From Archivesica marissinica (Eukaryota > Mollusca > Bivalvia > Venerida > Vesicomyidae): DNA of 64,000 nt. The stretch lies in contig CM026390.1 of the NCBI GenBank assembly GCA_014843695.1, positions 17,947,579-18,011,578 on the forward strand, given 5' to 3'. Both the position numbers and the translations under genes were made by a program. The number at the start of each line of letters is the position of its first letter. The stretch's first letter is position 1. Shown piece by piece: positions 57,686 to 64,000 of this stretch. The notes beneath the pieces were generated by a model, which was not told where the DNA came from, ran no database searches, and saw nothing but the letters and a program-made list of their open reading frames with translations.

Positions 57686-58299
57686 GTCTAAGTGAAATAG
57701 CGGCTAAAGAAAACCTCGGCGTCGTTGGGGTTGCAGCAGGTATGTCCGTCGTGATTCCCATATTATGTGTAGCCATTATGCACATTATACGTCTGCTGCG
57801 GGAAAGTCGTCATCGCGGAAGGCAACGACTGGATAACTCGGAACAGTCCGTACAAACGGAAACCTCCGATCTTCCTCCGTCGTACTCGGTTTTATTCGGG
57901 GAGGATAACGATGATACAGACTTGGTATCAAATACTACCTCATCAATTACAAGACTATCTTTAACAGATTCTAGCGGGAATATAAGGTTGCATAATACTC
58001 GGATAAGCTCTAGTAGTCTACAAAGCATTACGGGCAATCAGTCAAACGCCAGTATGTATCAGTCAGATGTCAGTATTCCATCTCGTGAAGCGGAACATAT
58101 ACGACAATCATATTCTCCAAGTGAGCATCAGCAATGGACTTCTTGGCGCAGCAGATTTCCAAATATGCATTTATCAGTATTCGACCTGTTTACAGCATCA
58201 AGCCAAAGATCAGAGCCTCAGTCCCCTGACCTAAGTTATGTGCAGACACCTCCGCCTACTTACAAAGACGCTATTGTTATTCTTGGAAATCAAGCTTAG
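57686..58299 (+). CDS. WxxW-domain type I membrane protein, exon 4 (membrane span and PPxY tail)
   Basis: Acceptor GTTTACATTCCAG leads into a 614-nt last exon encoding residues 133-336. A short juxtamembrane stretch (SLSEIAAKE) is followed by a hydrophobic segment at about residues 143-167 and then basic residues (RLLRESRHRGR), which gives a type I topology. The cytoplasmic tail of about 165 residues is Ser/Thr-rich and predicted disordered. It contains PPSY (196-199) and PPTY (322-325, in TPPPTYKDA), both class I WW-domain ligands of the kind bound by NEDD4-type ubiquitin ligases or YAP-type adaptors. The protein is probably a cell-surface receptor or adhesion protein whose trafficking is controlled by WW-domain partners; that is inference. 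A 336-residue open frame through four exons makes chance unlikely. Confidence 0.85.
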
Positions 58300-58328
58300 T
58301 GTTTCCGAGAATGGTGAACTTAATGAGA

Positions 58329-58334
58329 AATAAA
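58329..58334 (+). promoter_or_regulatory. Candidate polyadenylation signal of the WxxW membrane-protein gene
   Basis: A canonical AATAAA lies 30 bp after the stop codon, implying a very short 3' UTR. The 47-bp satellite starts roughly 100 bp further on, which suggests the transcript ends before it. Confidence 0.55.
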
Positions 58335-58449
58335 TTCTTAAAATAGACATGACCATTGGCTATTCATTTATTCACATGTTTTAAGAGGATATTTGTTTGT
58401 TTCAGTGAATTGTCAGATTATATTTCACCGACTGATCATTGAACGCAGT

Positions 58450-59435
58450 ATTATCACGAGTGGGGCTAGCTATGCTATTTAAACTACCACACATTGAGTC
58501 ATAAGAGACGTCATAGCCATCATATATAAACTACCACACATTGATTCATAAGAGACGTCATAGCTATACTATTTAAACTACACACATTGAGTCATAAGAG
58601 ACGTCATAGCCATAATATTTAAACTATCACACATTGAGTCATAAGAGACGTCATTGTCATACTATTTAAACTACCACACATTGATGCATAAGAGACGTCA
58701 TAGCCATACTATTTAAACTACCATACATTGAGTCATAAGAGACGTCATAGCCATAATATTTAAACTACCACACATTGAGTCATAAGAGACGTCATAGCCA
58801 TACTATTTAAACTACCACACATTGAGTCATAAGAGACGTCATAGCCATAATATTTAAACTACCACACATTGAGTCATAAGAGACGTCATAGCCATACTAT
58901 TTAAACTACCACACATTGATTCATAAGAGACGTCATAGCTATACTATTTAAACTACACACATTGAGTCATAAGAGACGTCATAGCCATAATATTTAAACT
59001 ATCACACATTGAGTCATAAGAGACGTCATTGCCATACTATTTAAACTACCACACATTTAGTCATAAGAGACGTCATTGCCATACTATTTAAACTACCACA
59101 CATTTAGTCATAAGAGACGTCATTGCCATACTATTTAAACTACCACACATTGAGTCATAAGAGACGTCATTGCCATACTATTTAAACTACCACACATTGA
59201 GTCATAAGAGACGTCATTGCCATACTATTTAAACTACCACACATTTAGTCATAAGAGACGTCATTGCCATACTATTTAAACTACCACACATTGAGTCATA
59301 AGAGACGTCATACAAGGACAGTATCATAGGTTGAATAAAATGTTGAAGAGACGTCATTGCCATACTATTTAAACTACCACACATTGAGTCATAAGAGACG
59401 TCATACAAGGACGGTATCATTGGTTGAATAAAATG
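58450..59435. repeat. 47-bp satellite containing AP-1-like and CRE-like words
   Basis: About 19 copies of a unit with CTATTTAAACTACCACACAT, TGAGTCATAAG and AGACGTCAT. The last two copies are interspersed with ACAAGGAC(A/G)GTATCAT spacers. It begins about 150 bp after the WxxW gene. Confidence 0.95.
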
Positions 59436-59527
59436 TTGAAGCTTGCCAAATAAACATGTTTTTCCTTATAAACAATCCGACTTGTTAATGCAATTAGAAA
59501 ATGAAAATGCAATTATCTGTTTATGTT

Positions 59528-59640
59528 TTTAAAGCATTTGGACGTCGTAGATCATTTGTCAATATCTAAACAGATATACTTAATAGTTTGGACGTCGTAG
59601 ATCATTTGTCAATATCTAAACAGATATACTCAATAGTTAA
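59528..59640. repeat. Two direct copies of a ~58-bp segment
   Basis: TTGGACGTCGTAGATCATTT followed by GTCAATATCTAAACAGATAT occurs twice. Confidence 0.9.
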
Positions 59641-59694
59641 TAATGTTTTCAATAATTAATACTTAGTTGTTTTTTGTGTGTATTGTTTTTGTTT

Positions 59695-61436
59695 ATAATA
59701 ATGTCTGTCTCTCCCATAAGTGTTCGTATAGATTAGTGTCAGATCACCATATTACCATACATGTTTCACTCTGTAATGTTTTGTTTATAAGACTGTCTGT
59801 CTCTCCCATAAGTGTTCGTATAGATTAGTGTCAGATCACCATATTACCATACATGTTTCACTTTGTAATGGTTTGTTTATAAGACTGTATGTCTCTCCCA
59901 TAAGTGTTCGTAGAGATTAGTGTCAGATCACCATATTACCATACATGTTTCACTTTGTAATGGTTTGTTTATAAGACTGTATGTCTCTCCCATAAGTGTT
60001 CGTATAGATTAGTGTCAGATCACCATATTACCATACATGTTTCACTTTGTAATGGTTTGTTTATAAGACTGTATGTCTCTCCCATAAGTGTTCGTATAGA
60101 TTAGTGTCCGTCACCATATTACCATACATGTTTCACTTTGTAATGGTTTGTTTATAAGACTGTATGTCTCTCCCATAAGTGTTCGTATAGATTAGTGTCA
60201 GATCACCATATTACCATACATGTTTCACTTTGTAATGGTTTGTTTATAAGACTGTATGTCTCTCCCATAAGTGTTCGTATAGATTAGTGTCCGTCACCAT
60301 ATTACCGTACATGTTTCACTTTGTAATGGTTTGTTTATAAGACTGTATGTCTCTCCCATAAGTGTTCGTATAGATTAGTGTCAGCTCACCATATTACCAT
60401 ACATGTTTCACTCTGTAATGTTTTGTTTATAAGACTGTATGTCTCTCCCATAAGTGTTCGTATAGATTAGTGTCAGATCACCATATTACCATACATGTTT
60501 TACTCTGTAATGTTTTGTTTATAAGACTGTATGTCTCTCCCATAAGTGTTCGTATAGATTAGTGTCAGATCACCATATTACCATACATGTTTCACTTTGT
60601 AATGGTTTGTTTATAAGACTGTATGTCTCTCCCATAAGTGTTCGTATAGATTAGTGTCAGCTCACCATATTACCATACATGTTTCACTCTGTAATGTTTT
60701 GTTTATAAGACTGTATGTCTCTCCCATAAGTGTTCGTATAGATTAGTGTCAGATCACCATATTACCATACATGTTTTACTCTGTAATGTTTTGTTTATAA
60801 GACTGTATGTCTCTCCCATAAGTGTTCGTATAGATTAGTGTCAGATCACCATATTACCATACATGTTTCACTTTGTAATGGTTTGTTTATAAGACTGTAT
60901 GTCTCTCCCATAAGTGTTCGTATAGATTAGTGTCAGCTCACCATATTACCATACATGTTTCACTCTGTAATGTTTTGTTTATAAGACTGTATGTCTCTCC
61001 CATAAGTGTTCGTATAGATTAGTGTCAGATCACCATATTACCATACATGTTTTACTCTGTAATGTTTTGTTTATAAGACTGTATGTCTCTCCCATAAGTG
61101 TTCGTATAGATTAGTGTCAGATCACCATATTACCATACATGTTTCACTTTGCAATGGTTTGTTTATAAGACTGTATGTCTCTCCCATAAGTGTTCGTATA
61201 GATTAGTGTCAGATCACCATATTACCATACATGTTTCACTTTGTAACGGTTTGTTTATAAGACTGTATGTCTCTCCCATAAGTGTTCGTATAGATTAGTG
61301 TCAGATCACCATATTACCATACATGTTTCACTCTGTAATGTTTTGTTTATAAGACTGTGTGTCTCTCCCATAAGTGTTCGTAGAGATTAGTGTCCGTCAC
61401 CATATTACCTTACATGTTTCAATTTGTAATGTTTTG
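59695..61436. repeat. 92-bp satellite, about 18-19 copies
   Basis: Unit contains TTATAAGACTGTATGTCTCT, CCCATAAGTGTTCGTATAGA and ACCATATTACCATACATG. Variant trimers (276 bp) repeat at about 60381, 60657 and 60933. Confidence 0.96.
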
Positions 61437-61501
61437 CCCCGGCGCGATATAGCCTGAACTGTGCTGATGCGCCGTTAAACCAAATAAAATAGAAAAAAAA
61501 C
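61437..61501 (+). mobile_element. LINE-type 3' tail inserted between two satellites
   Basis: CCGGCGCGATATAGCC followed by CTGTGCTGATGCGCCG, TTAAACCAAATAAA and an A-rich end. It is flanked by (T/A)GTAATGTTTTG on both sides, though this word is also part of the satellite unit. It is related to the 3' end of some SINE-D copies. Confidence 0.6.
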
Positions 61502-61504
61502 AGA

Positions 61505-61768
61505 AAGTAATGTTTTGTATTGATGCTTTGTTGAGATTAGTGTCCGTCACCATATTACCATACATGTTTCACTTTGTAATGTTTTGTATTGATGCTTTGT
61601 TGAGATTAATGTCCGTCACCATATTATCATACATGTTTCACTTTGTAATGTTTTGTATTGATGCTTTGTTGAGATTAGTGTCCGTCACCATATTATCATA
61701 CATGTTTCACTTTGTAATGTTTTGTATTGATGCTTTGTTGAGATTAGTGTCCGTCACCATATTACATG
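61505..61768. repeat. 69-bp satellite derived from the 92-bp unit
   Basis: Four copies lacking the TATGTCTCTCCCATAAG part and carrying TATTGATGCTTTGTTGAG instead. It lies beyond a LINE-tail insertion. Confidence 0.93.
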
Positions 61769-61789
61769 CAGAATTCTAGAAAATGTATT

Positions 61790-61945
61790 GTACCACCAAG
61801 TCTGGTTCCAGGAGTTTTTACTTTTTAGCTTCTGGCAAAGTGACACGTTGATATTAATCAGAAACTATTAATGGTCTCGCTGTTAAAATATATTTATTTG
61901 ACTGACCAGGCAAAATATATCAACGCCTGTTCCCAGGCTATGTAC
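61790..61945. mobile_element. Relative of the MITE at 52755
   Basis: The reverse complement begins TAGCCTGGGAACA and shares the internal GACTGACCAGGCAAAATATA block. Confidence 0.65.
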
Positions 61946-62059
61946 CGCCGTATATACATGGAATTAAGCATGTTTAGTATACACATTTCCATTGGCGTTA
62001 TCACAATTGTAATAAATGTATAATACGGATATAAACGATATAGCATAATGCATCAGTGA

Positions 62060-62250
62060 CAGTGTCTCGAACGTCGTTGATTTCAAATATTCAGACCCTC
62101 CCCACTGTATGTTCGAATCCCACAAGGGGATGACGATTTTTTTTTTATTTGAGGAAGCTATGCAGATGTCTCCTTCCACCAGTATATCTGGAGTCTCGCT
62201 ATATGACATAAGCTGTTAGTGCGACTTCGGCCGCATCCCCCTCCCAAATT
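62060..62250 (+). mobile_element. SINE-F copy
   Basis: GTATGTTCGAATCCCACAAG, CTCCTTCCACCAGTATATCT and CGCTATATGACATAAGCTG blocks. Confidence 0.68.
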
Positions 62251-62442
62251 AACATATGTTATATATATATTCACGTATTCATTATCATTTTAAAGCGACG
62301 TATCCATGCCTTTGTGCTAAACTCAAATTGATAAAAAATATAAGTATTTGTAATCCTCGTCATTTGATTCATTTAGATCTTAAAGCGGTACTATATGGTA
62401 TGGTGTAACACTATTATACCATTTAATTTTAGGTGCAAGTTA

Positions 62443-62556
62443 GTTTAAACAATATTTTATTCAAGAATGGTACATAACATTATGAATAGTTGTAACAGCA
62501 CAGTTATGATTGGGGGGAAATGTTACATAGTAACTTATTCGAATCCCTTTCCTTAG
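62443..62556. mobile_element. Second copy of the short GTTTAAACAATATT element
   Basis: Shares ATTCAAGAATGGTACATAAC and TGTTACATAGTAACTTATTC with 52119-52213. Confidence 0.7.
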
Positions 62557-62638
62557 CTGCAAGTTGCATTGCTAGTGCACAGTCTTCCATTACAAGTTGA
62601 ATACTTATTTTCAGTCCCAAAATACTGAGTTTGTGAAA

Positions 62639-62839
62639 TACAGTCTACATCCGTTATGCCAAAATCGATTATGTCGATTTCTCCGGTTATCTCGAAGTCG
62701 AATCAAAGTGCCGCTTCAGAGACTATCATTTTACATATAACTGAATCTGTTTATATCGAATTTCGTTATATCAAGCTTCAATTATGTCGAAGTATTTTGT
62801 TCGGTCCGACGGAATTCGACATAACGGATGTAGACTGTA
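62639..62839. mobile_element. 201-bp MITE with TACAGTCTACATCCGTTATG ends
   Basis: The 20-bp termini are inverted repeats of each other. A diverged, truncated minus copy lies at 26469-26610. Confidence 0.85.
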
Positions 62840-62859
62840 TATAACAACCCGAAAGCGAA

Positions 62860-63735
62860 AGTAGGACTTTCATGAATCGATTCCGCATGCCACCGTGCGT
62901 GCATTGCGAACAGATCGCTCGATCTCTAACTGCAATCCGAACATCATCCGTTGTTTCATACGCGTGCCCATTAATCATTGTTTACATAAATGTGTTGATA
63001 CATTGTTCGAGTACCAATATACGGCTATTTTTTATTTCATTTTTGTTTCGTTTCAGCGCGAATATTTGGACTTTATGAACACAGTGTCACTGAAAAATAG
63101 GGTCTTTAAATTACTGGTACTTTTTACCAGAAACATCCTTTATTAAGACATTGTGTCGCTTTAAGAACAATTCTGAAGTTCTCACGGGATTGTGAAATTA
63201 CTAATTGTATATTGAATTACATTAAGGATCCGTAACTGAAACCGCACTATTAACTGTGATTGACTAATACTAATACCAACATAAATGTGCGTATGAATTA
63301 AGGTCTTGTATTTACATTTGAATCAAATATACGCACACAAAGATGTTTTATCATACAAGTGGAACGTATCATATCCATAAATTACTTACAAATGAATCGT
63401 GTCATATTTACCCATTACCAAAATTATTATACTTAGGTGTGGGATGTTTACATCCTCACATTTTACACGATTGTGATTTCATTACATATCTTTATGGAAC
63501 GTGAAGTAAATCGTAGTTTGACTTACCATTAACGTTGTGTACCAATTCAAATAGAAATATTCATACTCTTACAAATTATAAGACTTATTCTATCAACAAA
63601 TCAGAATTCTTCCAGGTGTTATTACGTGTAAGACAATATGTGATGACTGTAATACACTGAATACAAGCAAAGTTATTTGATAAATATCAATATTTCATTC
63701 CATAGCATGGAATGATCAAGCTTGGAAGAGTTGTC
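62860..63735. other. No gene seen
   Basis: AT-rich. The only notable words are ACATTGTGTCGCTTTAAGAA at 63150, which resembles the TTAAAGCG ends of the MITE at 47371. Confidence 0.45.
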
Positions 63736-63739
63736 ACAC

Positions 63740-63815
63740 GTACCTAACCCACCCTAACCCTAACCCTAAGCTAAGCTAAGGTAAGCTAAGGTAAGCTAAG
63801 GTAAGCTAAGGTAAA
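63740..63815. repeat. Short interstitial telomeric tract plus GCTAAG repeat
   Basis: CCCTAACCCTAACCCTAA (perfect TTAGGG-type repeat on the other strand) runs into (GCTAAGGTAA)n units, which look like degenerate derivatives. Confidence 0.9.
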
Positions 63816-63887
63816 TATCTCACTGAGAAAATTTCAAATATTTCACGAGCGCGTAGCCAATTAGCATAAAATAAAACGAAAATTTGT

Positions 63888-63995
63888 TTTTGTTTTGAGT
63901 GAATATGGAATTTATCTCACATCGAAATGAGAAACTTTTTATATTTTCTCACTTCTCAGTGAGATATATTCCATATTCACTCAAAACAAACAAAT
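63888..63995. repeat. Foldback inverted repeat at the window end
   Basis: TTTTGAGTGAATATGGAATT and AATATATTCC...CACTCAAAA arms pair over ~33 bp with mismatches, around a ~30-bp loop. CTCACTGAGA occurs again at 63820. Confidence 0.8.
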
Positions 63996-64000
63996 ATCCT

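Noticed and set aside
57810..58037. Minus-strand frame of 75 residues opposite WxxW exon 4
   Set aside because: Antisense shadow of the coding exon.
61510..61779. 89-residue hydrophobic repeat protein
   Set aside because: Translation of the 69-bp satellite, a multiple of three.

Overview
The window looks like repeat-rich, AT-rich genomic DNA from an invertebrate animal, most probably a mollusc or another lophotrochozoan. This is inferred from intron-containing animal-type genes, several tRNA-derived SINE families, fragments of non-LTR retrotransposons (LINEs), many short inverted-repeat elements and a short TTAGGG-type telomeric tract. Nothing looks bacterial, organellar or viral: there are no operons or ribosome binding sites, and nearly all apparent open frames are by-products of repeats.

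Three protein-coding loci stand out. (1) 2422-3408, minus strand: an intact single-exon class A GPCR of 328 residues. (2) 40400-58299, plus strand: a four-exon gene reconstructed here from splice sites and reading phase. It encodes a 336-residue type I membrane protein with a signal peptide, one CILP/Mucin-2-type WxxW cysteine-rich ectodomain, one membrane span and a cytoplasmic tail with PPSY and PPTY motifs. Its exons are only 73, 116, 208 and 614 nt, spread over 17.9 kb. (3) 45025-48053, minus strand, inside the second intron of gene 2: a broken transposase-family gene with a DEDDh exonuclease domain, in which a motif just before the exonuclease has been multiplied into a 54-bp tandem repeat.

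Layout. 0-2.4 kb holds SINE remnants. The GPCR follows, with a 19-bp minisatellite directly upstream. 3.6-12 kb is mostly anonymous AT-rich DNA with SINEs and LINE tails. 12.3-15.6 kb contains two decayed LINEs, one with a 2A-like motif. 15.7-24 kb contains two inverted copies of a ~450-bp element, a hAT-type deletion derivative inserted into an 85-bp tandem repeat, a CAGA microsatellite, and a 3.5-kb satellite of 34-bp units with higher-order structure. 24-31 kb is SINE-rich. 31.34-35.07 kb is a DNA transposon with ~150-bp terminal inverted repeats carrying a decayed cysteine-rich protein gene. 35-40 kb is SINEs. 40.4-58.3 kb is the WxxW membrane-protein gene with the transposase-exonuclease gene and several minisatellites in its introns. 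58.4-61.8 kb holds three satellites (47, 92 and 69 bp). The last 2 kb has short inverted-repeat elements and an interstitial telomeric tract.

The genes share no visible pathway. The main themes are nested transposon insertion and birth of tandem repeats inside genes and mobile elements. Family names come from recalled motifs and were not checked against a database; SINE family letters A-F are local labels used only here.
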